DNA of 60,479 nt from Slackia isoflavoniconvertens (GTDB taxonomy: Bacteria; Actinomycetota; Coriobacteriia; Coriobacteriales; Eggerthellaceae): NCBI RefSeq assembly GCF_003725955.1, contig NZ_QIBZ01000015.1:1-60479 (forward strand), read 5' to 3'. Position numbers and translations under genes: made by a program. Below, in pieces: positions 1 to 8,889 of the stretch (positions are counted from its first letter, which is position 1; each line of letters opens with the position of its first letter). A model generated the notes under the pieces. The model was not told the origin of the DNA, ran no database searches, and saw only the letters and a program-made list of their open reading frames with translations.

Positions 1-93
<93 letters not shown>

Positions 94-281
94 GCCGAAG
101 CCCCGAGGGGCTTCGAATCCTAGTTAATTAAAAAATTGAATCAGGGTCCATATGATCGCTTCGGGGCTCATGCCCCGAAGCCCTGTCTGGCTTCGTAAAA
201 TTCCATCCACAGTATCCGGTTCTCAAGGTTCCCGGCGGGGCCTGCGGCCCGCCGTGCGCTTCGCGTTCCCGCTTGGCGCAG
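94..281 (-). other. 16S rRNA leader with two strong hairpins
   Basis: This transcribed leader lies between the predicted start near base 281 and mature 16S. It holds two perfect hairpins built on the same GAAGCCCC/GGGGCTTC type stem, at 96-115 (10-bp arms, 2-nt loop) and 158-181 (10-bp arms, 4-nt loop). Such leader stems usually take part in antitermination or RNase III processing of pre-rRNA; here the role is inferred. Confidence 0.5.
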
Positions 282-287
282 GAATGT

Positions 288-316
288 ATATTACGGACTT
301 GAACTCATAGGGTCAA
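288..316 (-). promoter_or_regulatory. rRNA operon sigma-A promoter
   Basis: Read on the minus strand, TTGACC (311-316) and TAATAT (288-293) are separated by exactly 17 bp. The upstream side (317-345) is A/T rich with A-tracts, as expected for an UP element. Transcription should begin near base 281. The region 317-610 holds no gene. It contains an imperfect inverted repeat (arms TGATTTACC at 358-366 and GGTAAATCA at 392-400) of unknown role. Confidence 0.8.
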
Positions 317-610
317 GGATTAATTTACTTTTTGGTCGAAAAGTTTTTGCATATGTCTGATTTACCGTAGGCGCTTTTTTTTGTTTTGCCTGGTAAATCA
401 CATTAGTTACTCTTCCCCGCCTTTCTTCTTAAGATGTGAATACCTCTTCATAAGTCTCCTATCGCCCTCGATACGCTAAGCAACCGAGGTTCGAGCGCGT
501 AAACTACGCCTCCACTTCTAAGAAGTTCGCCTGTCTCACGGGAGCAACCCTCCGGGATTGAGCCCCGCTTTTGCCGACCATTTGCCTCCGCTTCCTTCGC
601 CGCACTCTAT

Positions 611-648
611 GAATATGGCTGGCACCTTCTTCGGCGCCAGCCATATTC
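611..648 (-). terminator. Hairpin downstream of the glutamine synthetase gene
   Basis: A perfect 13-bp stem (GAATATGGCTGGC and its complement) with a 12-nt loop lies 65 nt past the glnN stop codon. No U-run follows on the minus strand, so it may protect the mRNA 3' end or act with Rho rather than be a simple intrinsic terminator. Confidence 0.5.
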
Positions 649-713
649 TCACTTTATATATCTCTCTATAGGTCGCTCTTCAAACCGCGCGTTCACGCCT
701 CTTCTATTGAATG

Positions 714-2804
714 CTAGACATAGAACAGAATGTCATCGTACGTGGGCACCGGCCAGTAGTCGGCGGCAACGAGCTCTTCCATGGCGTCGACCGCGGTACG
801 CAAGCTTGCCATTGCAGGGACGACCTCATGAGCATAGCAGTTCGCTTCTTCCTGAGGGTCGTCGATGGCCTCTGCCTTCTGATGCACCGCATCGAGCGCC
901 TTGATAGAATCATTGATGGTTGTGATTCCATTGCACAGCTTGTTGAGCGTATTGAGCTCGCACTGCATGGCGCTTTCGATGCCTACCCCCTTTACCGTTT
1001 CGAGGCCCTTGGCAACCTTGGTCGCATAGGCGCTGATGACCGGTCGATAGGTGCGGCGCGCTTCGCGAATCATCGTCGTTGCTTCGATATTGAGCAGCTT
1101 CGTGTACTTCTCGAGCTTCACTTCGTAGCGGCTGCGCACTTCGACTTCAGTGAGCACGCCGAGGCTCGTGAACAAATCGATGCTCTTGTCGGAAACGAAA
1201 CACGGCATCGCATCGGCCGTGGTCTTGTAGTTGCACAGCCCACGCTTCTCGGCCTCAACATGCCATTCGTCAGCATAACCATTGCCCGAGAACAGAATGC
1301 GCTTGTGCTCGTTGAGCACCTTCTTGCAGTATACAAGGGCCGCCTCGCCGAACTCTTCAGCAGGAACGCCTTCGAGGGTATCGGCGAATTTCTTGAGCGA
1401 TTTTGCCACGGCGCAGTCGAGCACCATGTTGCAATCGGACGGATTGGCCTCAGAGCCGAGCGCACGGAATTCGAACTTGTTGCCCGTGAAGGCAAAGGGG
1501 CTCGTACGGTTGCGGTCGGTGTTGTCCTGCTTAATCTTCGGAAGCACATCGGCGCCCAAATCGAGCATGCCGTGCTTCGCGTGCACGGAAGCTTTGCCGT
1601 CGGCGATTTTCTCGACCACTTCGGTAAGCGCATCGCCCAAGAAGATAGAGATAATCGCCGGAGGAGCCTCGTTCGCACCCAAACGGTGATCGTTGCCGCA
1701 GCTCGCAACACTCATGCGCAGCAAATCCTGGTAGTCGTCAACCGCTTCGATGACAGAGGTGAGAAACACGACGAACTGCAGGTTATCTGCAGGGGTCTCG
1801 CCCGGATCGAGCAGATTCTCGGATTCGGTGCCGATGGACCAGTTGTTGTGCTTGCCCGAACCGTTGATGCCTTCGAAAGGCTTCTCATGAAGCAGGCACA
1901 CCAAACCATGACGAGAAGCGAGCAGCTTCATTTTTTCCATCATGACGAGGTTGTTGTCAATCGCCTCATTGACTTCGGCATACACCGGCGCGAGTTCGTG
2001 CTGGCACGGGGCGACCTCGTTGTGCTTGGTTTTGGCGGGAATTCCGAGCGCCCACAACTCATCGTCGAGGTCTTTCATGAAGGCGGAAACCGTGGGACGA
2101 ATCGCGCCAAAATAATGTTCCTCAAGCTCCTGGCCCTTGCATGGCGTATTGCCGAACAGCGTGCGACCCGTGATCACAAGATCTTTGCGACGAGCGTAGT
2201 CTTCTTTCTTAATAAGGAAGTACTCCTGCTCATTGCCCACAGAAGGAACGACCTTTTTCGGGGTTTTGCCGAACAGCGCCAGCACGCGCTTGGCTTCGCG
2301 GTCGAGCGCGGTAATAGAGCGCAGAAGCGGCGTTTTCTTATCGAGCGCTTCACCGGTATACGAGCAGAATGCCGTAGGAATGCAGAGGACCTCATCTTTA
2401 ATGAACGCGGGGCTCGTGGGATCCCATGCGGAATAACCGCGTGCTTCGAAGGTTGCGCGCAGGCCGCCATTGGGGAAGCTCGATGCATCGGGCTCACCCT
2501 GAATGAGCTCTTTGCCTGAAAACTTCTCGATTGCCGTTCCATCGTGGTTCGGTTCAAGGAAGCTGTCGTGCTTTTCGGACGTAATGCCAGAAAGCGGCTG
2601 GAACCAGTGCGCATAATGCGTGGCACCGTGTTCGATGGCCCACGACTTCATCGCGTGCGCGACCGCGTTCGCCACATCGAGATCGAGAGATTCACCATCT
2701 TCGATGGTCTTGTTGAGCTTCTTATATATGTCGGAAGGAAGATACTGCTTTCGCACGTGGTCGGAAAAAACCAGGGTGCCGAAACGCTCAGTAAGCTGGG
2801 ACAT
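714..2804 (-). CDS. glnN: Glutamine synthetase type III
   Basis: This 696-residue protein makes glutamine from glutamate, ammonia and ATP. Length and sequence match the GSIII (GlnN) family rather than the ~450-residue GSI: it has an N-terminal beta-grasp-like part ([11 protein letters not shown]), the glutamate/ATP site region with [14 protein letters not shown] near residue 280, and the family-typical [10 protein letters not shown] motif near residue 330. The ATG at 2804 follows an AGGAGG box at good spacing. It is monocistronic: the gene downstream is 16S rRNA, and the upstream neighbour in the same direction is separated by 246 bp containing a terminator. The 5' region (2805-3012) shows no recognisable regulatory element. 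Confidence 0.95.
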   Translation of the reverse strand: MSQLTERFGTLVFSDHVRKQYLPSDIYKKLNKTIEDGESLDLDVANAVAHAMKSWAIEHGATHYAHWFQPLSGITSEKHDSFLEPNHDGTAIEKFSGKELIQGEPDASSFPNGGLRATFEARGYSAWDPTSPAFIKDEVLCIPTAFCSYTGEALDKKTPLLRSITALDREAKRVLALFGKTPKKVVPSVGNEQEYFLIKKEDYARRKDLVITGRTLFGNTPCKGQELEEHYFGAIRPTVSAFMKDLDDELWALGIPAKTKHNEVAPCQHELAPVYAEVNEAIDNNLVMMEKMKLLASRHGLVCLLHEKPFEGINGSGKHNNWSIGTESENLLDPGETPADNLQFVVFLTSVIEAVDDYQDLLRMSVASCGNDHRLGANEAPPAIISIFLGDALTEVVEKIADGKASVHAKHGMLDLGADVLPKIKQDNTDRNRTSPFAFTGNKFEFRALGSEANPSDCNMVLDCAVAKSLKKFADTLEGVPAEEFGEAALVYCKKVLNEHKRILFSGNGYADEWHVEAEKRGLCNYKTTADAMPCFVSDKSIDLFTSLGVLTEVEVRSRYEVKLEKYTKLLNIEATTMIREARRTYRPVISAYATKVAKGLETVKGVGIESAMQCELNTLNKLCNGITTINDSIKALDAVHQKAEAIDDPQEEANCYAHEVVPAMASLRTAVDAMEELVAADYWPVPTYDDILFYV

Positions 2805-3012
2805 ACGGGCCTCCTCGCTTCGCGGCCGCTCGCGCGACCACCTTTGCTTTTTGTGACCCTTCCACCTTATGGGCGCTGTGTTTCGCTTGGGTTACGCGGA
2901 AGTTTCGCTCTTTGAAACTCACGGGCCGGAATTTTCGGACGGCAAAGGCGCGGGGTGCGCCGCCCCCGCGCAAAGCTTTCCCATCCCGCATACAAGGGGA
3001 ATCGGCCACAAA

Positions 3013-3040
3013 CGAAAAGAGGCCGGCTTTCGCCGACCTC
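3013..3040 (-). terminator. Intrinsic terminator after the small membrane protein gene
   Basis: On the minus strand GAGGTCGGC and GCCGGCCTC pair across a GAAA tetraloop and are followed by TTTTCGTTTG. It lies 11 nt past the stop of the 62-codon gene, ending the amidohydrolase/small-protein operon. Confidence 0.8.
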
Positions 3041-3050
3041 GTATTCGATG

Positions 3051-3239
3051 CTAGAGACCCATTGCCATAATGGCGACGGTGGGGACTCCCAGCGCCAACA
3101 CCAAGATGATGCACACGACAACCGTGAAAATCTTCTTGGTGCGCTGCGCCGCTTCGCGACGTTTCTGCTCCTGCAGCTCGCGCTGTCGAGCAGCCTCAAC
3201 CTTTGCGGCCTTCTGCTTGGCCGTAAGCTTTTGACCCAT
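3051..3239 (-). CDS. Small single-span membrane protein, function unknown
   Basis: The product has 62 residues: a strongly basic, Lys/Arg/Gln-rich amphipathic N-half (residues 1-36) followed by one hydrophobic segment (about 37-60) ending in MAMGL. This predicts a bitopic protein with a cytoplasmic basic face. Its ATG overlaps the end of the upstream amidohydrolase (3-nt gap), with the GAGGGA box inside that gene's 3' end, so the two are translationally coupled. A terminator follows. I do not recognise the family; context only suggests a link to the deaminase. Confidence 0.7.
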   Translation of the reverse strand: MGQKLTAKQKAAKVEAARQRELQEQKRREAAQRTKKIFTVVVCIILVLALGVPTVAIMAMGL

Positions 3240-3242
3240 TCG

Positions 3243-4634
3243 TTAATCCCTCAGCTTTCCGCGAATCTGCATGCCGCGCTCGCGAGCCTCCGCGGGATTG
3301 ATGAGCATTTCCCACTTATTGCCGCGCACGTCCCACTTGCTTCCGCGCTCGTAAACTGGCTTGCCGCCGACCATGGTGAACATGACGTCAGCCGCAGCGC
3401 CGCCTTCAACGACCGCCGTAACGGGGTCGACAAGCGGAGTCTGACGCGAACCAGACAAATCGACCACCGTAATATCGGCGCGTTTGCCAGGCTCGAGGGT
3501 TCCGATCTCGTCTTCCATATGCAATGCACGGGCGCCGCCGATTGTGGCAAGCTCGAGCATGGTTTTCGCGGTAAGGAATACATCGCGATCGACCGAACGG
3601 TGGATGAGCATGCCCAGTCGCATCTCGATGAACATGTCCGAAGAATCGGTCGCGGCAGGAGAGTCGGTGCCCAAGCCAACGCGAATGCCCGATTTAAGGA
3701 ACGTGGGCAGCGGAGCCAAGCCCATGCCGAGCTGCGCATTGCAGCGCGTATTCACCGAAATGGCCACGTCATGCTCTTTGAGCTTCGCGATGTCATTGTC
3801 GTCAACGTGCACACAATGCGCAGCAAGCACATCGTGGCTATTGAAGGCGTTCCAGTTGAGCGCATAGCTGACAGGCGTAACGCCCGTCGGGAGCCACATA
3901 GGGCGATCGGTAAGCGCATCGCCGCCCGTTTCGATGCCACGCACCGACAGAGGCGTAGAGCCGCGCATGATGTAGCTATATTCCTCATAGCTACCAGCCA
4001 CGTGCATCGCAACGGGAAGGTCGAGCTTTTCGGCGACCTCGTTCACTTTGCTGAAAATAGTGGGGTGGCATGCGTGCAGGGCCTTCGGTGCAATGCCGAT
4101 TTGCATGCGGTCGGAATCGGCCTCAGAACGCCAACGCTCGATATCGGCAACAGCTTCTTCAATCGCGGTATCGACCTGCGATTTCGAAGTCGCGCCAACG
4201 CTGCGATAGAACTTTCCGCGCAAACCGACATCTTGGGCCGCCTCAAACGACGCGCCCGTGCTCGTGAAGTCGGCAACCGTGGTTACGCCGCCGGCAATCA
4301 TTTCCATGCCGCCGATGACCGCGGAATCGTAGCGATCGTCGCGCGACATCATGTCGGCCTTAGCGTGCTCGGTCACAAGCCATTCGGCATAGGGCACATC
4401 GTGCACAATACCGCGCAGTGCGGTGTACTCGAGATGGGTATGGCAATCGACGAAACCCGGCATGATCGCGCTTCGACCGAAGTCACGCACTTCCTCCTGT
4501 GGATAGTGCGCCTTCATGCGCTGCGCGCCGCCGACCTCCACGATTCTTCCGTCGCGGACGAGCACTGCGCCATCATCGATGGGCTCGCCTGCAATCGGGA
4601 TGATATGTTCGGCACAGAGTAGCATGGTGAACAT
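3243..4634 (-). CDS. Amidohydrolase-family deaminase (putative aminofutalosine/adenosine-type deaminase)
   Basis: This 463-residue TRZ/ATZ-type amidohydrolase has an N-terminal composite domain, the metal motif DCHTHLEY (about residue 62), further ligands at MHVAGSYEEY (about 212) and AAHCVHVDD, and the catalytic aspartate in GLGTDSPAATDSSDMF (about 325). The C-terminal LEPGKRADITVVD is typical. The family includes S-adenosylhomocysteine/methylthioadenosine deaminases and the aminofutalosine deaminase of the futalosine menaquinone route. The divergent neighbour is menG, 131 bp away, which favours a menaquinone role; that is inference. The start is not well defined: no clear ribosome binding site precedes the ATG at 4634, and an in-frame ATG lies three codons inside. 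Confidence 0.8.
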   Translation of the reverse strand: MFTMLLCAEHIIPIAGEPIDDGAVLVRDGRIVEVGGAQRMKAHYPQEEVRDFGRSAIMPGFVDCHTHLEYTALRGIVHDVPYAEWLVTEHAKADMMSRDDRYDSAVIGGMEMIAGGVTTVADFTSTGASFEAAQDVGLRGKFYRSVGATSKSQVDTAIEEAVADIERWRSEADSDRMQIGIAPKALHACHPTIFSKVNEVAEKLDLPVAMHVAGSYEEYSYIMRGSTPLSVRGIETGGDALTDRPMWLPTGVTPVSYALNWNAFNSHDVLAAHCVHVDDNDIAKLKEHDVAISVNTRCNAQLGMGLAPLPTFLKSGIRVGLGTDSPAATDSSDMFIEMRLGMLIHRSVDRDVFLTAKTMLELATIGGARALHMEDEIGTLEPGKRADITVVDLSGSRQTPLVDPVTAVVEGGAAADVMFTMVGGKPVYERGSKWDVRGNKWEMLINPAEARERGMQIRGKLRD

Positions 4635-4765
4635 AATAGCATCATGGATTCGGCTATACTTTGCAGCCGAGCAAAATCACGGTACATGGCAAAAGTCACC
4701 GCCGTTTTTTACTGAATGGAAACAAGCGCGCCGCTTTTTTGCGACGCCCATGAGAAAGAGGACCT

Positions 4766-5533
4766 ATGAGCAGCGAAGCCCAGCATGCCGAAGAACGGGT
4801 GGTTGACACCGCCACCGGAGCCGAAGCGCCCGCCGAAATTTCGGAAGAGCGCGTGCAGCATATCTTCAGCAATATTGCGAAGCAATACGCGCGATTCAAC
4901 GCAGTATCGAGCTTCGGTCTTTTCAAGGGCTGGCTGCGCAAAACCGTCGACGCGGCAAACCTCACGCCCGAAAGTGATTTGCTCGATTTGGCGGGCGGCA
5001 CAGGCGATGTGAGCTATATGGCGGCAAGCCGTCGCCCCCCGGCGCATATTCAGCTGACCGACTTCGTACCTGAAATGCTCGACGTTGCCCGCGAGCGCGA
5101 GGCGGCAGGGGCCGCATGCGGCGTTCCGATTGATTTCGAGGTTGTCGACGCGCAAGAGATTCCTTACGCCGACAATTCATACGACGCCGTGACCATGGCC
5201 TATGGCATTCGCAATATCCCCGACCGCATGAAGGCGCTGCGCGAGGTGCACCGCGTGCTGAAGCCGGGCGGAACCTTCGCCTGCCTGGAATTCTCGACCC
5301 CACCGAATGCGGTATGGCGTTTCCTGTACCACATTTATTTGAAAGTCATGATTCCATTCTGGGGGCAAGTATTCACGCACGATCGCCCAAGCTTCGTATA
5401 CTTGGCCGACTCAATTCGCGCGTTCCCCGACCAGGAACACTACGCCCAAATGCTGCGCGATGCAGGATTCAGCGATGTGAGCTGGAAGAATTACGCCGGA
5501 GGTATCGTGGCTGTGCATACGGGACACAAATAA
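4766..5533 (+). CDS. menG: Demethylmenaquinone methyltransferase (UbiE/MenG family)
   Basis: The protein has 255 residues. It transfers a methyl group from S-adenosylmethionine to demethylmenaquinone in the last step of menaquinone synthesis. Family signatures visible are the SAM-binding LDLAGGTGDVSY (about residues 73-84), AYGIRNIPDR (about 149-158) and LEFSTPPN. A ~25-residue Ala/Glu-rich N-terminal extension precedes the core. The ATG follows AGAGGA at 7 nt. It is divergent from the putative deaminase and ends at a bidirectional terminator shared with hisS. Menaquinone would feed the dimethyl-sulfoxide-reductase-type respiratory genes at 14959-20539. Confidence 0.93.
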   Translation: MSSEAQHAEERVVDTATGAEAPAEISEERVQHIFSNIAKQYARFNAVSSFGLFKGWLRKTVDAANLTPESDLLDLAGGTGDVSYMAASRRPPAHIQLTDFVPEMLDVAREREAAGAACGVPIDFEVVDAQEIPYADNSYDAVTMAYGIRNIPDRMKALREVHRVLKPGGTFACLEFSTPPNAVWRFLYHIYLKVMIPFWGQVFTHDRPSFVYLADSIRAFPDQEHYAQMLRDAGFSDVSWKNYAGGIVAVHTGHK

Positions 5534-5576
5534 TCGACCTGGACTTGGCCGAAGGAAGCAAAGGTAGATTTACGAG

Positions 5577-5609
5577 AAAAGCCCGCTCGGTTGAGCGGGC
5601 TTTGTTTTT
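5577..5609 (+). terminator. Bidirectional intrinsic terminator between menG and hisS
   Basis: The stem AAAGCCCGCTC / GAGCGGGCTTT with a GGTT loop is followed by GTTTTTGG on the plus strand and by an A/U-rich run on the minus strand. It lies between two convergent genes. Confidence 0.9.
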
Positions 5610-5630
5610 GGTGGACGTGTTCGACTCGCC

Positions 5631-7019
5631 TTATTCTGCACCTTCAGCATCGAAAAGCGCGTCGATGGAAACGGGGGCAGCACCTCCACCGACCAAGTTG
5701 CCGCCAAATTGTGCGAGCAAGCGCTTCGCCGCGGCGATGTCGACCAGGCGCTCCGCATGGGTCGACATATTGCGAACGCGCGCCTTGCCTTGAGCGAGCT
5801 CGTCGGGGCCGAGCACGATAACAACACGAACTCCAAGCTTGTCGGCCATCTTGAACTGGCTCTTCAAGCTCTTGCCCTGGTGATCCATCTCAACCGAAAG
5901 CCCAGCATCGCGGGCGGCGCACACCAAATCGAAGGCCGTGGCGCGAACCGACGGATCAACGCAGGCGATATAGCCGTCGACGCGTTTCGGAGAATCGGCG
6001 AGCGTGCCGGCCGCTTCAAGGGCAAGCACCATGCGCTCAAAGCCAAGAGCGAAGCCGAGACCCGGCGTGGGACGGCCGCCCTCGATTTCAGCGAGCTTGT
6101 CATAGCGCCCGCCGCCACCGATAGCGCTCTGCGAACCCATGCCTTCAACAACCTGCACCTCGAACACGGTGCGCGTGTAGTAGTCGAGACCGCGTACAAG
6201 CGTGGGGTCTTCAATATATTTCACGCCAGCAGCATCGAGCAGGGCCTTGACCTGCTCATAATGCTCGCGGCAATCGTCGCAAAGATGGTCGGTGATTTTC
6301 GGAGCATTCTCCATCACGTGCGCGCATGCCTCGTTTTTGCAATCGAACGCACGCAATGGATTCGTGTCGGCGCGACGGCGGCACTCTTCACACATCTCGC
6401 CTTCGTGGTCCAAAATGAACTGACGCACCGACTCGCGATATGCAGGACGGCAGTTGTCATCGCCCATGGAATTGATAAGCAGGCGCGTTTTCCCCATAGG
6501 CACGCCCATCTTCTCGAAGAAACGCATGAGCATGATGATCATTTCGGCATCGGCCGTGGGCTCCGTAGAGCCGAGGCACTCGGCGCCGATCTGGTGGAAC
6601 TGACGCAGGCGCCCCTTCTGGGGACGCTCGGCGCGAAACATGGGGCCGGCATAGAACAGCTTTGCAGGAGCGGCGCCCTGCTCAACGAGATTATGCTGAA
6701 CGACGGCACGCACAACGCCCGCCGTGCCTTCGGGACGAAGCGAAAGCTTCTGCTTCGATTTCAGTTTGGAATCGTCGCCTTCAGCAAGCGCGCGCTTGTA
6801 GTTCTCGCCGCTGCGCACGACGAACATTTCCTTGCCCACCACATCGGTCGCTTCGCCAATACCGTGCGTAAACACATCGGTAATCTCGAAAAGCGGCGTG
6901 TAAATGGGCTCGTAGCCATACGTGCCAAACAGCTTTGCCGCAGAATCGACCGTCGAGCGCCACAGGCGCGCGGCGGCGGGAAGCATGTCGGCAGTTCCCT
7001 CAGGTGCGTTGTATGCCAT
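5631..7019 (-). CDS. hisS: Histidyl-tRNA synthetase
   Basis: This 462-residue class II synthetase attaches histidine to tRNA-His. Motif 2 is visible as FRAERPQKGRLRQFHQ (about residues 128-143), the histidine-binding motif as LVRGLDYYTRTVFEV (about 277-291) and motif 3 as GLGFALGFERM. The anticodon-binding domain follows, and the last ~25 residues form a tail past the usual end. The ATG at 7019 follows GAAGGA. A TACAAT box at 7059-7064 may be its -10 element. No T-box leader is present in the 112-bp upstream interval. Confidence 0.95.
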   Translation of the reverse strand: MAYNAPEGTADMLPAAARLWRSTVDSAAKLFGTYGYEPIYTPLFEITDVFTHGIGEATDVVGKEMFVVRSGENYKRALAEGDDSKLKSKQKLSLRPEGTAGVVRAVVQHNLVEQGAAPAKLFYAGPMFRAERPQKGRLRQFHQIGAECLGSTEPTADAEMIIMLMRFFEKMGVPMGKTRLLINSMGDDNCRPAYRESVRQFILDHEGEMCEECRRRADTNPLRAFDCKNEACAHVMENAPKITDHLCDDCREHYEQVKALLDAAGVKYIEDPTLVRGLDYYTRTVFEVQVVEGMGSQSAIGGGGRYDKLAEIEGGRPTPGLGFALGFERMVLALEAAGTLADSPKRVDGYIACVDPSVRATAFDLVCAARDAGLSVEMDHQGKSLKSQFKMADKLGVRVVIVLGPDELAQGKARVRNMSTHAERLVDIAAAKRLLAQFGGNLVGGGAAPVSIDALFDAEGAE

Positions 7020-7131
7020 GAAATATCCTTCGTCGTACAGGTGTTTCCTGAAAAAAGAATTGTATCACCACCCTGCCGCACGCCGTATATTCCCCGAGAC
7101 GCTACCGCGAAAGAACACGCATCGCAGTTAG

Positions 7132-8724
7132 CTACTTGCGGCCATATTGCTCGCGGCCGGTTTGGGTACCGCGAGCGTCGCGCAGACGAGCCACTACCTC
7201 GTGGGTGCAGCCATCATTTTTGCAGCGGTCGATTTCAGCGAGAGATGCCTCGTCGAACGAATCGCGCATTGCGCGGGCGCCACGACGAGCCTCGGCTCCA
7301 TCGTGGGTCACGTTTTCGCCATCGGCGGGCAGCGCAACGAACGCCACACCCGCACTTGCGCTGCGACGGGCCTCGGTGAGCAGCAGCAGGAAGCCGACAA
7401 CGCCCGCGACCGTCGAGGCCAAAAGAACCGCGGCCTTTGCCGTAGTAACCGCGAGCTCAGAATCGTAGGCGAGATTCGCCACGAAAATCGCCATGGTGAA
7501 GCCCACGCCGCCCAACACCGCGGCACCAGCCATGTGGCGCCAGTTCACGTTTTCAGGCAGGCTGGCAATTTTCAGCTTTACGACAACGAAGCTGAACAGC
7601 AGAATGCCCACGGGCTTGCCGATGAGCAGGCCGAAGAACACGCCAAAAAAGACGGGGCTCGTGAAGATGGCACCCATATCGGCGCCAGCAAGGGCAACAT
7701 CGGCGTTCGTGAGGGCGAAGAGCGGCAAAATGGCGAAGTACACCCACGGGTACAGCTTGTGCTCAAGGCGCGTAGCAGGCGGAATGACCAGGCGCGACAC
7801 CGACGAGAGATTGCTCACGTTGCGAATGTAGTCTTTCTGGCCAAGCACCGGCTCATTGGGGTCGAACGCGTTTTCCGCTTGACGAATTTTCTTATCGGAC
7901 CAGGCGACGAAGCCTTTCAGGTTAACGCGCGAGCCCGACGGAATGGTAAATGCGAGCAGCACGCCAGCGATGGTCGAATGAACGCCACTCGAGAAAACGC
8001 AGAACCACAGCACCACGCCCAGCGCAAGGTAAGGCGCGAGCGAGTACACGTGCGACTTATTGAGCGCGACGAGGGCCAACATAACCACGACAGCTGCCGC
8101 AAGCCACATGAAATCGGGCGTGTGCCCATAAAATACGGCGATCACGATAATGGCGATGATGTCATCGGCCACGGCAAGCGTGGAGAGGAACACCTTCACG
8201 CCAACAGGAATGCGATTGCCCAAGAGCGCCATAATGCCAAGCGCGAAAGCGATGTCGGTCGCGGTGGGAACGCCCCAACCACCAAGCGTTTCGGGGCTCT
8301 GGAAATTGAAAACAGCATAAATAGCAATAGGCGCGAGCACGCCGCCGCATGCCGCAACGATGGGCAAAATGGCCTGGCGAATGTTCGTGAGCTCGCCCAC
8401 GGTCATCTCGTATTTGATTTCCAAACCCACGAGCAGGAAAAATACTGCCATGAGAATGTCGTTGATGATGTGCGCAATCGACATGGTCGAAATCGAATCG
8501 CCCACAACGAAGCCAATCTGCGTGTGAATGAGGTGCTCGAATTGGCCGTAGATACCCGAATTCGCAATGGCAAGCGCAGCAATGGCGGCGAGCAGCATAA
8601 CGCTCGCCGCTTTCGTGGCCGAATGGGTAAGCTCGATGACTTTGGTATATCGAGCCTGATGACCTTGCACTTCCTCAATGAAAAGGGGTTGGTCGGCGTT
8701 ATGGGGCGAGGCGTTATTTACCAT
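7132..8724 (-). CDS. nhaA: Na+/H+ antiporter NhaA
   Basis: This 530-residue inner-membrane antiporter has about 12 hydrophobic segments. The paired catalytic aspartates lie in TLAVADDIIAI and the family motif TATDIAFALG is present. Residues ~455-530 form a soluble, charged C-terminal extension (GENVTHDGAEARRG and beyond) longer than in Escherichia coli NhaA (388 residues). The reading frame is open much further upstream, but ATG 8724 is preferred because GGAG stands just before it and the NhaA homology begins there. It is divergent from the YtcJ-like amidohydrolase. Confidence 0.92.
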   Translation of the reverse strand: MVNNASPHNADQPLFIEEVQGHQARYTKVIELTHSATKAASVMLLAAIAALAIANSGIYGQFEHLIHTQIGFVVGDSISTMSIAHIINDILMAVFFLLVGLEIKYEMTVGELTNIRQAILPIVAACGGVLAPIAIYAVFNFQSPETLGGWGVPTATDIAFALGIMALLGNRIPVGVKVFLSTLAVADDIIAIIVIAVFYGHTPDFMWLAAAVVVMLALVALNKSHVYSLAPYLALGVVLWFCVFSSGVHSTIAGVLLAFTIPSGSRVNLKGFVAWSDKKIRQAENAFDPNEPVLGQKDYIRNVSNLSSVSRLVIPPATRLEHKLYPWVYFAILPLFALTNADVALAGADMGAIFTSPVFFGVFFGLLIGKPVGILLFSFVVVKLKIASLPENVNWRHMAGAAVLGGVGFTMAIFVANLAYDSELAVTTAKAAVLLASTVAGVVGFLLLLTEARRSASAGVAFVALPADGENVTHDGAEARRGARAMRDSFDEASLAEIDRCKNDGCTHEVVARLRDARGTQTGREQYGRK

Positions 8725-8889
8725 GCTGCTCCAATCTGGTTTTTTCCGTTTTCGAAGACAGGGTTTTTCAAAAGCAACGAAAGCATTATTTTTCGGAAGC
8801 AGTATTATAGCCGCAGCATTCGCGGGGAACCGCTCGGACGTTGCCCAGCCGTTGCTCCGCACCACGAAATATGCGCGAGAGGGGAACGC

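Noticed and set aside
711-2519. A 602-codon open frame on the plus strand opposite the glutamine synthetase gene
   Set aside because: It is the antisense shadow of a strongly supported gene in GC-rich DNA, rich in Arg/His, without ribosome binding site or recognisable motifs. The same holds for long antisense frames opposite dmsA (18077-20443), leuS (28138-30561), clpC (49079-51550) and lysS (51781-53856).
7147-8889. Upstream extension of the YtcJ-like amidohydrolase by 581 codons
   Set aside because: It is antisense to nhaA; the GAGAGGGGAAC box and ATG at 8890 start the real protein.
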